64,000 nt of DNA from contig CM030715.1 of NCBI GenBank assembly GCA_017979445.1, forward strand, positions 27,505,169 through 27,569,168. The letters run 5' to 3'. The position numbers and the translations under genes are program-made. Under the pieces are notes generated by a model. The model was not told the DNA's origin, did not search any database, and worked only from the letters and a program-made list of their open reading frames with translations. Shown piece by piece: positions 41,239-54,514 of the stretch; position 1 is the stretch's first letter, and each line of letters begins with the position of its first letter. This stretch comes from Akebia trifoliata (lineage: Eukaryota; Streptophyta; Magnoliopsida; Ranunculales; Lardizabalaceae).

Positions 41239-41782
41239 CTTCTACTCCACCTTCTCTCATTGTAATAGTAAGGAAAATGCTGAAATGACACAGTATTTAC
41301 TGCGATTCTCACAAGAAAAATAACTATATAACTACTATAAATAAAAGAAAAACTATAACTATAATGGTGTGGCAACAGCATTAGCCCAAACCAAAGAAAA
41401 AAAAAATTTGAAAAAGAAAAATAACTATAACTATTATAAATAAAAGCAACTAAACAATGTAATACTTTAGCATCTTTCGCAACACATATACCCTTCTCTA
41501 ACAATATGTAGCACTACTACAAACAGATCTCGAAGCAAGCACATGTAAACCAGATGAATGAAATAAGAAATCGTGCATAATCTTACTCCTGATTTAACTG
41601 GAACTGGAGAAAAAGAGCAACTAATTACAAATCTCACCACCATTCACTTTATGAGGAACCAAAATTTCCATTTAGTGCTTGTTGCATAAAAAACAGTTGT
41701 CAGGATGGGGCCAGCAGCTGTAAGCCTTTGGAGTTCAAAATGTAGTGTGTTTCATCCGAAGCTGCTAATATCAAGGCCAACC

Positions 41783-44700
41783 TCAGGTCTCAACCATGGG
41801 TTCAGGGCTGGATGTCTCAGTTGTCACATGGGACCTGTTGCACTGATGCACAGAGTTGAAAAGGGTGTCTTTGATAACCTGAGGAAAGAAAGACCAGTCA
41901 GTATAAGAATAGACAGATAGGTGTGTCAGCTTTGATGAACAAGAAATAAGAAGTTAAGTCACCTGCGACATTAGTCCATGGACCTGCTCGGCAGTTATTT
42001 TCGAGCTATCACGAGTGATCTTTGCAAGTTGAGAATCTTCCTGCACTTACAAAGAAATGATCATCACAATAAAGATTAATAGAAATTGGAAAGCAAAGGA
42101 TACAGAGAAGACATCAATTACTAGAATCCACATCGTAGGAAACAGATTTGTCTTCAACTCCACCGTAACAACTGTCTTGGGTCTTGATGAAATTAATACA
42201 ACAGTGCTGTTGATGGAATAAGGTGGGCTACGGAAACTAAAATGTTCAAAAAATACTAACTGGACACCACTGCCTGAAAAAACCCAACAACATAGCAGGG
42301 ATTGGAGATTGCCAAAACAAGCTCCAGGGGGGAATTTACTGCTTCATTCTTATTAGAGCATAGCAAACGAATGGAATAAGAAAGCATTTTTAGAACTCTG
42401 TTTTCATAGTGGTTTAAGTTTAATTTAAACATCATTCATGTGTATTGGGCACTCATCAAAGTGTTTCAACTTGGCTGTGTCTTACTCAACTTCCTAATAT
42501 TCATGGACACTGGATTTGTTCTACTTGATTCATTCAACACAATCAAGCACCCAAATCCCCTTCTGACCTGTCTTATATAAATGAGGGAATAGAAGATACA
42601 AAGGAGGAGAATAGCCGCGCCTAGGTCTTCCCAGAGAATTTAGGAAAAAAGAAACACAATTTTCAACACTCCCAAAATAAAAATTCTGCTCTTCCAAGTT
42701 TCTTAGGAACATTAGGTGTGCTGAGCTTCCCGCTAGATTTCAGTTTGTTGATTTGTTTTCTATTTCAAATAAAAATAATGGTATCAATTTAGGTTTGATG
42801 TGAGGGGGGATTTTGGTTCAGAAGTAATTCCAATAGTTGGGAGGTTAATTCCTTGGCTAACTTTACTAGTTGAATTACTTGTATCCCAATCTTTCCTAGT
42901 GAAAAGGCGTCCTTGTTTCCAAAAGTAACCATACCAGAGTGCTCTTAATCATATATTTTATCAACTATTCTTTCCTACATGTATGTATCTTTGACTTCTC
43001 TGCTTCCATCATTTCCCTCCAAGGTGTCTTTTTTCATTTGGACAACCACCTTGGATATACTATTAACTATTGATCATATTATGTCGCAGAGCATCAACAT
43101 TATGGATTTTGGTTCCCTTTGTAAAATGTTAGTGGTAAATCCAGCAATCACTTTATTACCAATTGTGATTTTTTGCTCGAGTGGTACCTTCTAAATGTCT
43201 TTGGATTCTTTCCCGAGTCAGTATATTCTTCCTTCCAAAGTTGGCATACCACAAATGTCTAATTTAGAACGAATTATTTGGGGTGGTTCACTCTTGTTTG
43301 AAGTGTGCTGAGGCCTTTTGAAGGAATGGAATATAAGGATGTTTGATGGGAAGGAGCAGTTGATTCATGTTTTCGTCGTTAGTACTGTAGGTCTCACATT
43401 TTTTTTTCCCGAGTCCTTGAAGGAGTTTTGGGGTCTATTTGTTAAGGATTTTGTTCATGGGGGGGATCTTGTTATTGTTGAATAAGTTGATGTTTTTTTT
43501 TCCCTTCGCTTCTTTGCTTTGTAGTTTCCCTTGTGATCTCTAGGTAAGTCTCCTCAACTTCCTTCCACACCTTGTTTCTTCTGTTAATATAATCTTGCAC
43601 TTGTCCAATGGGAGGGGAAAAAAGTGCACACCAAGTTAATGGTGAAATGATTAGCCTAGACCAATTCAACTTGTGATCCACTTTTGATGGGATTAAAATA
43701 CTCAAAATGAGGTAATTTTGTGAGGAGGATATCACAAAAAAAGGTCATGGACTCACCTCCATGTGGACCCCATAGATTCAAGTTAAAAATCATTGGATGG
43801 GTTTAGTAAGAAGAATGTGCCACAAGGCAGGACATATCCATAAATGTAGGGCAGCTCGTGCGTTTGGATACATTGGGCATAATTGCTTATGAGGTAGAAT
43901 CGAGAGTAATCTACCAGCTCACCTTCCCAGGGTGAGAGGGATGGAAAGAGTCCTAGATTTTATTCACTATCAGGATTCTCTTCCTTGACAGATCTATCTT
44001 AACACCATCAATCCAAACATTTTAATGCAAAGAAGCATGCATACAAATTTGAAGTCTCCTGACACCATTACTTTTTTAACCTTGTTTTAGTAAAACTTAA
44101 TTTCATTTTATAACCAAAAAAAGGGATCAGTGGTGATGCCTGTAGTGCTTTGTCATTTGAATGCTCCTTGAGCTTTGAAATCTTGAATTGATCTTCTATG
44201 CGAACAATCTTCCCAAAAATAAAGCCTATTACCTTTGCATGCCCTGAATGCCACAATTTTCCTAAATTCAGTCATACGTTTTGCATGTCTACACTTCAGA
44301 ACCAAATAAAATCCTCTACTGCCACTCTCCCAATCAAAGGAACTACTCTCGAGTTTAACCTCAATTGATGTTCCCCCACAAGCTATTTTCCTCAATGCCA
44401 AATCTCCACAACCACTTGCCAGGCAAAGCAATGTTCATGACCTTAAGGTTGTGGAATTATCTTCCGATCCACCAAGTGAAGCCCATGGTCATCCTTATCC
44501 TTCAATAAGATATCGTGAATGAGCTTGTCGATTTGCTTCTCAACAGCTTTAGGGATGAGAAATAGTGAGAGAAATGTATATGGGTATTAGAGAACGTTCT
44601 TTTGATTAGATGTTCTTTCCTCCCCTTGGATAAAAACTTGGACTTCCACACACCCAATATTTAGCCAACTCTCTCAGTGGCTGCAGCCATATGGACAGAT

Positions 44701-47700
44701 TCTCAGGTGCAGCCTCTAGTAGCAAACCAAGGCAATTAGATGGGATTCGTCCCACCTTGCAAAGGATTGAATTAGACGCTTCAACCCCCATAGACCTTAC
44801 TCTATGTTAGGATGGACACTTTCAAAAGTGGCACATGAGCCCCTCTTAGAAACTTAAGCAGACTTGATGAGTTGTTGGTAAACACAAGAACGTCATCAGA
44901 GAAATAAAGATGAGAAATACCACCAGGTGGTGGAGTGAAGGCTGAGGGACTTGGGTGTGCTCCCCAAGCTTGTGAGATCGAGTCTTCCCTGCCGATTATA
45001 CCTAGTATGCTAATTTGTGGTGGATGGGTGTATCCGGTAGGATTAGTCCTACTTCCAAGGGGGTGGGGACACCATACATTATAAATAAATAAAACTAAAA
45101 AAAAAATAAAGATGGGAAACCAAGTCGACATTCTTTGACCACAACCCAGGTAAGATTAGTGTCATTCACCGACCTTGAGATTAGCCTCACCATGACCTTA
45201 ACCACTATGCCAGAGAGGAAGGAGAAAGGGGGTCCAACCATGCCATAGGGCTCCACACCTCTTGAAAAATTCTGGTGAACTACCATTTACTTACTAGGAT
45301 CAAGAAAGATGAACAGGACACATTTTGTAATCCAGTTAATCCACACATTCCAAATCCCATCCACCCATACATGTATTCTAGGAAATTCCAATTCATGTGG
45401 TCATAGATATTTTCCAATTTGATTTTTCACAATCCCTAATTTGCCTAACCGTATCCTAGAGTTTATGCACTCGTTCTCAATGAGAACGTCATCCAAGGTT
45501 TGCCTTTGAATTTTCGAAGGTTCTTCACAATCAATACAAGAGTTGATTCTTTCGATTCTTGACCTGTTATTCTATTGGTGCAAAATTTTCAAAGAGTTCA
45601 AGGGGTATTTTTTTGGTCCGGTGGGATAGTATTTGTAAATTTTATGTTGCTTAGTTTGTTGGTTAATTTCTTCGCTTTCTTTTTTGGGGTGGGTCACCTC
45701 AACCTCCCATTTCTTGTATTTCTTTCCTTTTCAATAAAACAAAAAAGATTTGCCTATTCTTTACAAAGGCATTTTGTTTCAGTGTAATAACTTATGGAAT
45801 AATTGTTTTGATACTCGAGGTAAGCATTTTGACAATTTTATAAGAGCCTGTGAGGCTAATTGGTCTAAGCTCCAATATATCAACGCTACTTGGGGATCAA
45901 TGCCACAACTGTGCTATTGGAATAATGATCAAGATAGACCTCATTTTGAAAGCCTTTAAGACCCTCATGGAATCATCTTTAGTGACTTCTTAACAAAATT
46001 TAAGGCAAGCCATCAAGAATTTGTCTAGACTTGGGGATTTGTCTTATCCATCCCTTTAAGCCTCTCCACCTTCCTCTTTGTCAAATGTTATTTCCAGCCA
46101 TTTAGTATGATTAGGTGAAATCTTATCAAATAAAAACTCATCCAAAACAGGTCTTACTTTGTATTGTTCTAAGCATAAGTTCTTATAGAAATCAACCACC
46201 TTCCCTAGAAATCTTCTCCTTCCGACACATTCCCTCTAATAAACAAAGGAGAGAGGAGTTTGACATTCTATGGTCGTTGGTCGTATGGTAGAAAACAATT
46301 TTTGTAATGTTTTCCAATTCTTTTAACCACATTATTCTAGATTTTTGTCTCTGACTAATCTTCTCAAGGAGAACGAATTTTTGGAATTCCATCCTAAAAT
46401 TCTTTTTTTTTTTTTTTCATTTTTAATTTCCCTTCAAACAACAAACCCTCAACCTCCTCCTTCAGCTCTAGGATTGCAATCTCATTCAATAGATCACTTT
46501 TCTCTACATCCACCCTCTCAAACACCAGTTTGTTCCAACATTTAGGATTTTCCTTAAGACTTCATTTTTCATTTTAACCTGAAGCCAATCCTTATATTTA
46601 AAAAACAAAAGAGAGAGAGAGAGAATTCCACAGATCCCTTAAACTCCAAGAAGTTGGGATGATTCAAGCACATATTTCGAGAAAAAATGGAAATGGATAG
46701 GACAAAGCTTTTCCATCCTCTAAGACTAAGGGAGAGTGCTCTTAAGCCAGTTTTGGGTTTGGAATCTAGAGAATAGTAGTGAAATGCTATTCACAAGAAC
46801 TCATTATTACAAATCTGCCCAATGCACACTTAGTGGGGAACTACCAATATTATTGAACCAAACAAAAGAATCACCCCCAAGAAAGAAATCTAGTATAAAA
46901 TACCGGTTTACAAGTTCCCCAAATAACTTCATGCGTATTGTCCCATGCAAATGCCTAGCAAAACAACTAATGACGTTAAAATTCACACCTAAATACCAAG
47001 GGCAGTTTAAAAAACGATTGTTGTTATCAAAATATCCCTAGAAATGATTCCTTTTCTTATAATTTGAAGGTTTGTAGATCCCCAAGTATACTCAAGAAAA
47101 GGCCCCCTTCCCCAAGCATTTACACAAAAGAGGGACCATGACTAAAGCTAAGATTGGAAGCACATACCACGCAATGTCTCTAATTCTACACAAATCCGAA
47201 ATGATGTTCTCCGAATGATGACCAGTTTAGTTTCCAAGAGAGTGACAAAACTTGATTTTTCTCAAAAAAAAAATTTATAAATAAAGAAGATTTTATTTAT
47301 CAAACAAGGAGGCCGAGGAGCCTCCAAATACAAGAAACAAAAACAAAAAGGGCGAAGAAAAGCATTACAACAAAAGCACACAAAACTAATTACTCCCCAT
47401 ATAAACCAACTCCCACTTAAAGAGAATATCCTCAAAAAAGACGCCTTTGAACGCGTGATACAACTTACACTTCCAATAAATAAAACCCATAATTGAAATA
47501 ACGACATCTTAAATTGATCGTTCATTCCCTTCAAAAAGCATGCTATTCGTCTCCCTCCATATAACCCAACTAACCTGAAAAGGAGTGCCTCCAAGCTAGA
47601 CCCATTATCCAAATCTCTTTCAAACCAAAAAACTAAAACGTGAGACTCCAAAACATCCAAATTGGATAAGGAAGATGAAATGAGGTTTTGGGAAAACTTC

Positions 47701-50700
47701 AAAGCTCCATTAACAAGTGACAAACATAGAGTATAGTGGGAATAACTAGACTAGAAATACTTGAGAGAATGATAGACCATGGGGTACCAATAAATAAAGA
47801 AATGAAAAAACCAATATAAACATAGATTACAAGATATGAGAATCCATACTTCTTAATCCAAATTCATGAGAAAAAAGAAGGGCAGATATCATATTACCAG
47901 GTTGAAACAATCCAATGAACATGATTTTGGATGTTTTGCAATGAGATAACATGTCCAATGTCATAGTGAAGATCTCATTGCAATTCTTCTTATAGAAACA
48001 ACAATGAATTTGGAAGGCTTTGAATCTTGTCGGTATTATCCATTGATTGACTTGATGGTTGCTTATTTTCTTCACGAAAAAGGTCCTTCGAAGATTGCAA
48101 ACACTTTGAGAAATAGGGAAGGTTGTACTAGTGAAGAAACACGTCTTCAAATGCAGTCAGAGCATATTGGATATTCGAATTCAATTTGGCCTGCACCAAA
48201 AACATCTTGTCAGTCTGAATTGCTAGCATTGTCAACTTGACCGAAGATCCTCTTTGGTCCATGGTACTTCCAATACCAAGTGACCTATGGGCCTATATGT
48301 TTCACGAGCATATTCACACCGTAGATAGAAAGTTTTTCACTTTAACAAATAGGGTTATTGGGAGCGGAGCTAGTCTATTGATAAAACCTCCCCTTTGGTT
48401 TTTTCTTGAAATTCCATGTTTATTGTTAACCTGAAGAAGTAAAGAGCGGAGCATTGAAATCATGTTGAGACCACTTGTATTACATGATTATCCCTACCTC
48501 AACCCAAAAAAGACTCATGAGTCCCTAATGCATGGAAATCTTTAATTGCCCCCTGCCAAGTGTCATCTTACGATATTGATTCCCTCACTTATCATTGCCT
48601 AAATCTCCTGCAGACCATGTTCAATTCCAAACTAAGCCCTATAGCCAAAACCTAAATTTAAATGCTTTCTCCATGAACCAAGAAAATTTTGTTGACCGCT
48701 TTATCATGATGTCTTGATTATAGTAACCATTTGTTCCATTTAATAGAGAAAGGACTTGATATGTTGAAAATTGAATCCATGTTATCCACGTTATCCACCT
48801 TATTTGGCAAAGCATCAAATGACCTCTAAGACGATTTTCTAAAGTGGTCTCCCTTGGGAGCTTCAATGGTTTTCCCTTAATTTTCCATCAATTAAGCCTC
48901 GAAAAACGATTATAGTTTGACAAAGACAATCCCTCAAAAAGAAGTTTGAAAAACTACCTGAAAGAGCTTCAATGGTTAACCCCCTTCGGGGTATTTGCCA
49001 AGATCGTTATTGATGTAGATAATTGCTAAGTCTAAAAGTTTCATGGCCTTTGTCTCGCAATCCACCTCCACAAGAACTCCAAGAACATCTATGCTAAGGA
49101 CATTTAATAAGATCGTTGTGGATGTAGATAATAGCAAGTCTAAAAGTTTCATGGCCTTCGTCTAACTCCAAGAGTATATATTGTTTTTCCAATAAAAGTT
49201 GTGGGACCAAAGGAGGAGAGGAACGCCCCCACCATAATGTTATCCAAAACAGGACCAACAATCCACAATGAATCTATGGTTCCCAACTCCAATCACCAGT
49301 GTCGAAACTGGAATTTATTCTGGCAGATAAGTAGATATTGGATGCTATTTATGAAGGCAAAATCATATGGATTATCCATGAAAAACATGAGATGCTCAGG
49401 ACAAACAAAGTGATGTGGAGATCAACAAGGCCAAAGTTGATATCCTTCAAGGCCCATTTGAGGTCTTCCAAAGGAAAAATGGTTTAGTTTGCAATAACAA
49501 CAAAAGCATCCTTCCAAAGGTCTATGTTCTTCAAAGAAACCTGAATTTTGGAGCATGATCGAGTTAGGACACATAGGGATGAAAGCATTGGGCACTGGAG
49601 ATAAGGTACAGTGGTTTGCTATGGCCTCAACACAAAGACCGTGGGACTAGCAAAATCTAAAGGTTCCAATAATGACTTTCGATAGTTCCATCCACCCGAA
49701 CCCAATCGTACCGAACGAAGCAATGAAAATAGGATTTTCACCTTTAAGCGAGACCACCGTAATGCACAAAAGTATCCCGTCCTTGTTGCTTTTAATATAC
49801 ACTATATTACTCCATTTGAATTCTGACATGCTAATTCAAAGGGAATGTACGATCCCCTTATCGCTTCTTTCCTTTCCTACCAAATGACACAATCTTCCCT
49901 ATCATACTTACTTTGTGACAGAGGAAAAAGTTATTGCTTCCACCACCATCACTTAATCCCATGCAATTGCTTAGCAAGTAATTTTGTCCTGTCTGCCACA
50001 ACCTTACTTCATAAGAAAGTTTTATGTTAATTGTTATAATGGACTTCACTCTTGAGTCTTGACCAAGCTCCTATGTTACCAAATGTATAACGGAACTCAC
50101 ACTTCATATCCACTTGGATTGGCTAAAACAATGGTGTGAACTGTGAACCGAATATCAAATTCAACCAAAAACATTCTTATTTTGCCACCAAAAAGATTGA
50201 TGGAATCAATTCATCTGTTGCATACCATGACCTCCGTCCTGAGACCATTCTCACTAAAAATCGTATTTGGTCTCATCCCTATGTGGGTATTCTCACAAGA
50301 AACCGTCTTTGGTCTCATCCCCATATGGGCCTCAAGCCCTCAAATGACCTATGAAAAACCATGAAAGATAATCCAAGGATTTCCTACGCATGCTCTCTTT
50401 GCCAAAGATTCACAATATTGTAGCACTTAAATAAGTATGACCATGTAAAATTTCTTTCTTTCTTTTTTGATAGGTAAAGACTATGTCAAATTTCTTTATC
50501 CATACAAAACTAATCCTACCTAAAACGTTTGAAATCTTCAATGCAAATAATAAATAAATAATCACGCATCTTTAGCAAGCGTCCAATCATTCAGACTAGT
50601 GGTTGAAGTTATAGGAAAAACCCGGACAACCAACCAAAGCAATATATGTATATATTCAGGGTACTGGCAAAACTATTCTAATGGGACAATGTTACAAATT

Positions 50701-52751
50701 AAACATATATAAATTGACCTCTTTCTTTCTTTGTGCGGGTAGAAGAAAAGACCCCAATCGTGAGTGAAGCTGATTCTCCGCTTGCTCCAGCTTTTCCGCT
50801 ACATGATGTAAGGGAAATTATTTAATTTCAAAGAGATAGAACCAAGAAAAATGCTTCTATTGTTATCAAAATGACCAGCCAATGAGGTTCATTGAAACTA
50901 ATAGTAATCAAATGACCAAGTAAAAACTATCTTGCCCCACTTACATGATAAAAAATAAAAAAAACACACCATTTCCATAGCAAGCAGAACTAAGGTAGGA
51001 CTCACCAAGATCAGAAATCTGCCCCGCAACATAGTCCCTATTTCCCAATAATGGAGAAGAGGAAAGCGTGTTCACCCAATACTTGTTCCATAGTAAATCC
51101 AAGAGGTGGCAATCAAGAGAAGATTTGAAATATGTGATATCCAAAGGATAATACTGCAACAACAAGCATTCACAATGAACTACCATGGACTCTTATGATG
51201 AATTACAAAACAAATACTATAAATAAATACCATTGCAACTACTACGACTACAAAATCATTGATTCTTGAAAAGTAGGTACACCTAGGAATGTAAAATAGA
51301 CCTGTTTACAATGCACGCCGAAGTCTTCAATCTTATTTAAAGGGATAGTCTGATACTCTGAAACAGGCTCATCCGGAGGCTTATACCCATCGGGGTAGGT
51401 CCTAAAAGCTCCAATGTCAACTTTCCCAGCTGAAACAGTCCTCGTTGGATCAATCACAACTGCCAGAAATGGTTCCTGAAATTGCTGGTTAAGCATCTGC
51501 GTCGTAACATCGATGCCTGAAAGCCAGCATCCGTAACCAGGATGCGAATGGTACCAACCAACCACATTCTCCAATCGCCCAGCCTACACCGAAATTCATG
51601 GAAATTCTGATTTGTAACTTATGATCAAATCACAAAACAAGAATAAAAAATAAATACGATAAGAAAATGATCTTATTCGAGGAAAATTCGAGATAGTCAA
51701 CGTCCAAAATCCAAAAGGATTCAAATAATATTTCTCATTCAAAGTCAAAATACAAGAGATTTATGGTGCAATTATCTAACCAACAAATTCAAATTCAAAC
51801 TAATTGGCATAGCAACAAAGTTTGCATTCGGTAATTATTTGGTGGAGTTTCAATTCGGATAAATTTGAGAAAGTTTCATTAAAAAAATGGGCAAAATTTC
51901 GGAGATCATACAATATATATGTTTGGGTTTCTTACCAAAACACAACATTTTCAACCTCTCTAAATATCCTATTTTCTTCTTGATGTTCGAATGTTGAAAA
52001 AAATAAAATTTTGAAGGTTAAGGATAAAAATGTTACCATATTCCACAATTAATTAAGGAATTGTCGTTTAATTCGTAAATTCACCAATTTAATCGGCTAA
52101 ACCCTAATTCCAAGAATCAGAATCCAATCACTTATCCCAGGATTTAGGGTTACGGTTTTGTAATTTGATACCTGCTTATTTCTCATTGATTCTCAATACC
52201 AAAAGACATATTTATATATAGTGCACTTATCTAACCAACTAACCCTAAATCCTAATTAAATTCAAAACGAAACGAATCCAATCCCTTGTATCAGTAATTA
52301 GGGTTAGGGTTTTGTAACTTGATACCTGTTTGTTAGTCTGGGAATAATCGACCATGTACTCATAAGCATCAGCTTGAGCATTAACCCTAGTTTCGGTTCC
52401 TTCGACTGGCAGGGCAAAAGCGTCCATCACAATAATGGCATCACCATCGATCTTCCCCTGCATCAACCCCATGACTTCGATGTTTCCACCAGATCTAGCG
52501 TGGACGACCATCTTTAACAGGGCGAGAGCTGAAACCTTGACACGTTTGAAGTAGTGAGGATCGCTAGCCCATGGTTTCTCCTTCTGAAACTTCGTCTGGG
52601 CTGATTCATCGTAGAAGTAAATGGCGTCCGAATCTACAGAAGAAGAAGAAGAAGATGGGGGAGGAGGAGAATCCATCTTTACTATGTTGTTCTCAAGCTC
52701 CCATGTCTGCTGCGCCATTGCAGCTGATGCTGCGACTGCGAGAGACTCCAT
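41783..52751 (-). CDS. CSN5: COP9 signalosome complex subunit 5 (JAMM deneddylase)
   Basis: Catalytic subunit of the COP9 signalosome, which removes NEDD8/RUB from cullins in the nucleus and cytoplasm. Exons on the minus strand: 52751-52326, 51583-51302, 51153-51006, 50798-50719, 42040-41963 and 41878-41783. Phases close and give 369 residues plus stop, against 357 in Arabidopsis CSN5A. The Zn-binding JAMM motif is complete: E92 in IEVMGLMQG, then H154, H156 and D167 in [28 protein letters not shown] and [12 protein letters not shown] follow. The C-terminus [15 protein letters not shown] ... EQVHGLMSQ and PEPMVET sits in the last two exons, 8.7 kb away from exon 4. Exon 1 has a Pro/Ser run (30-38) not typical of the family. 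The donor of exon 4 (GAG before GTCAAT) is weak. Identity is very secure. Confidence 0.97.
42979..43420 (+). pseudogene. LINE C-terminal (zf-RVT) fragment, plus strand
   Basis: [19 protein letters not shown] and DHIMSQ match the KVSFFxWxAxxxxILTxDNL start of the plant LINE zinc-binding domain. Further on, in another frame, [12 protein letters not shown] matches the usual RNxRxFxGKE end. Frame changes and stops show decay. It is opposite in orientation to the larger LINE in the same intron, so it is a separate insertion. Confidence 0.6.
44100..47060 (-). pseudogene. L1-type LINE endonuclease and reverse transcriptase remnant
   Basis: Read on the minus strand, in several frames: endonuclease pieces [11 protein letters not shown] and [10 protein letters not shown] (46820-47005). 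Then come [19 protein letters not shown] (about 46550), [14 protein letters not shown] (about 46370), [13 protein letters not shown] (about 46200) and [10 protein letters not shown] with SSIKTII (about 45820). These lead to [12 protein letters not shown] (about 45400), the RGVEPYG / [17 protein letters not shown] block (about 45240) and YFSDDVLVF (about 44900), the reverse-transcriptase (F/Y)xDD box. Beyond it, NRLYFWED (about 44230) belongs to the connection region. Many stops and shifts show it is dead. It has the same orientation as CSN5. Confidence 0.88.
44921..45103 (+). mobile_element. SINE inserted in the LINE reverse-transcriptase active-site codons
   Basis: Begins near GTGGTGGAGTGAAGGCTGAGG (A-box-like part), with the B-box-like GAGATCGAGTCTTCCC and an A-rich end. 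The direct repeats AATAAAGATGAGAAA (about 44903-44917) and AATAAAGATGGGAAA (about 45105-45119) are its target duplication. The LINE on the other strand reads SHLYFSDD across the left copy and resumes upstream beyond the right copy. Confidence 0.72.
47255..47723 (-). mobile_element. LINE 3'-end fragment inserted in the older LINE
   Basis: The minus strand has a 153-codon frame containing [18 protein letters not shown] and ends [15 protein letters not shown] near an A-rich end at 47255-47290. The composition and A-rich tail suggest the 3' terminus of an L1-type LINE. I cannot place the protein in a named domain. Confidence 0.45.
48900..50050 (-). pseudogene. Probable LINE ORF1-like remnant in CSN5 intron
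   Basis: Minus-strand pieces such as [35 protein letters not shown] and [11 protein letters not shown] follow one another in broken frames. Position and order, upstream of the EN-RT remnant on the same strand, fit a LINE first ORF. The motif match is weak, so this could be another LINE copy or unrelated sequence. Confidence 0.35.
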
Positions 52752-52924
52752 TGTTAGGGTTTTTTTTGTAGAGAACTGAGCAAAGGAACCCTTCGAAGAG
52801 CTCTCTTTGTGTTCAGAGTTCAGTTTCCTGGACTTTTCTTATCGAGTTTGATGTGAGAGCTTCTCCATCTAATAATTATACGGATCCTTAAGAAACTGAC
52901 ATTTGGAGGTTAGGCAAAAATTGG
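52752..52924 (-). promoter_or_regulatory. CSN5 proximal promoter and 5' UTR
   Basis: Only about 175 bp separate the CSN5 start codon from the left end of the Harbinger-like element. The region near the ATG is CT-rich on the minus strand, consistent with a 5' UTR. No clear TATA box. Confidence 0.45.
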
Positions 52925-53183
52925 TGGGTGTTTGATAACGCTTTTAAAAGCTCTTTTAATCGCGTTTGAGTTGTAAATTTACGTTTTCATCCGTAATCAC
53001 CGTTTAATTAAAAAAGCTACGCTAAAAAATTGTATTTTTAAATGCAAATATGAGAAGTTGTGTAGAGTCACTTTTTTTATTTGCTTTTGCGGGGAAAGCA
53101 AACACTGAAAAACGGTTCACTTATAAAGATGGATATGCCCTTGATCATTTTCTTCTCTTTTTTTCCTCTGTCGACATAACACA

Positions 53184-53184
53184 C

Positions 53185-53243
<59 letters not shown>
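53184..53243. repeat. (CT)n microsatellite
   Basis: Nearly uninterrupted TC/CT run of about 60 bases in the leader of the Harbinger-like element, near the CSN5 promoter. Open frames across it on both strands are artefacts. Confidence 0.92.
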
Positions 53244-53246
<3 letters not shown>

Positions 53247-53639
53247 CGCACAGATCTCTCTCTTCTTCTTTTAGCTGTCAACAGAACCTTGCACAGCTCT
53301 CTCTCTTCTTTTCGACACATCCTTTCTCTTCTTCTTGACAGCACCTCACCAACACACAATTGTTCTCAACAGAGTCTCACATAGCACGCTCAACTGTTTT
53401 TTACTCTTTTGTTCTCGACAGAAGGTCATATAGCCCGAATCCCGAGACAACCCACCTTCGACAGCAGCTGATCTCGACACTAGTTTTTCATACGACGATC
53501 ATTCAGGTATCATCTCTCTCCTTAACCTGAGCCAAATAAACCCTTGATTTGTATGTAAAAAAATGATTGATTTTCATCTTCAAAATTAATAATTTTTGTT
53601 GAGATTTGTTATAAATTTTTAATTTTTTTCATCTTCAAA

Positions 53640-54030
53640 TCAAAGGTTTTGATTGACTGATAATCAAATGTTATCGGGTATTCGATAATTTAATTTATAA
53701 TTTTATAATTTTTTTATAAATCAAATCGAATGTTATCATGTATTCGATAATTTAATTTATAATTTTATATATATAAAATTTTATAACATTAGATTAGGAT
53801 AATCTAATCGAATAACCGATATTTTGATGTAGTTTGTAACATCCATTGAATTTCAAATTCGAATTGGAACAAATAAAATAGAAATCCTAATGTAGCTTGA
53901 ATCAAATCGAATATTATCGGATATTCGATAATCTTATCAAATACCCGATATTTTGATGTAGTTTGTAACATTCATTGGATTTCAAATTCGAATTAAGAAA
54001 AATAAAATCGAAATCCTAATATAGCTTTGT
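53640..54030. repeat. Local tandem direct repeats
   Basis: ATGTTATC(G/A)(G/T)GTATTCG followed by ATAATTTAATTTATAA recurs at about 53667 and 53729. A second unit, GATATTTTGATGTAGTTTG then AACATyCATTG and AAATCCTAATGTAGCTT, is present at about 53818 and 53950. AT-rich, no coding sense. Confidence 0.7.
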
Positions 54031-54514
54031 TTATTATGATTTATTTGTCATTAATTTTAATGTAGTTTGTAACTTTTGTATGCATTTGAAGATTATCTAT
54101 TTGGTTTTGTTACTAACTTGATTAAATTGATGAAAACATGTGAAATTTAGTGGTTATTTATTTGGCTTAATCTAAGAAAATATATGAAATTTGATAGATT
54201 ATTGAAGTTTAATTGATAAATTTGAAATGTAGTGTATTATTTGGTTGGATTGATGAAAATACATGATATTCGGTGGTTAATTTCCTTAAATGTAATTGAT
54301 TCTTAAATAGGATCTAATGGATTTTTAGAGTCATTATTTTTCATTGTCAAATGAATGAGAATAATTCAAAAGGTGTAAAAGCATATTGAACACCAAATAA
54401 CATGAAGTTTGAGTCGAGATATACCATGAATTAATTAAAAATGGGAAGAGATCACATAAAATGATTGACAATATCAGATATGAAATGTTGATGAAGGAGT
54501 TTAAAAAAAATAAC

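Larger units (their letters stand above)
42041..50718 (-). other. 8.68-kb fourth intron of CSN5, filled with retroelement debris
   Basis: Bounded by donor GTCAAT at 50718 and acceptor AAGTGCAG ending at 42041; exon phases on both sides are zero. It holds, on the host's strand, LINE ORF1-like and EN-RT remnants. It also holds a separate LINE 3' fragment, a plus-strand zf-RVT fragment and a SINE. No independent intact gene is present. If exon 4 were not spliced, eight more codons would lead to a stop, truncating CSN5 after the JAMM domain. Confidence 0.88.

Noticed and set aside
53050..53359. Open frames across the (CT)n run
   Set aside because: Repeated Ser-Leu or Glu-Arg only; microsatellite.
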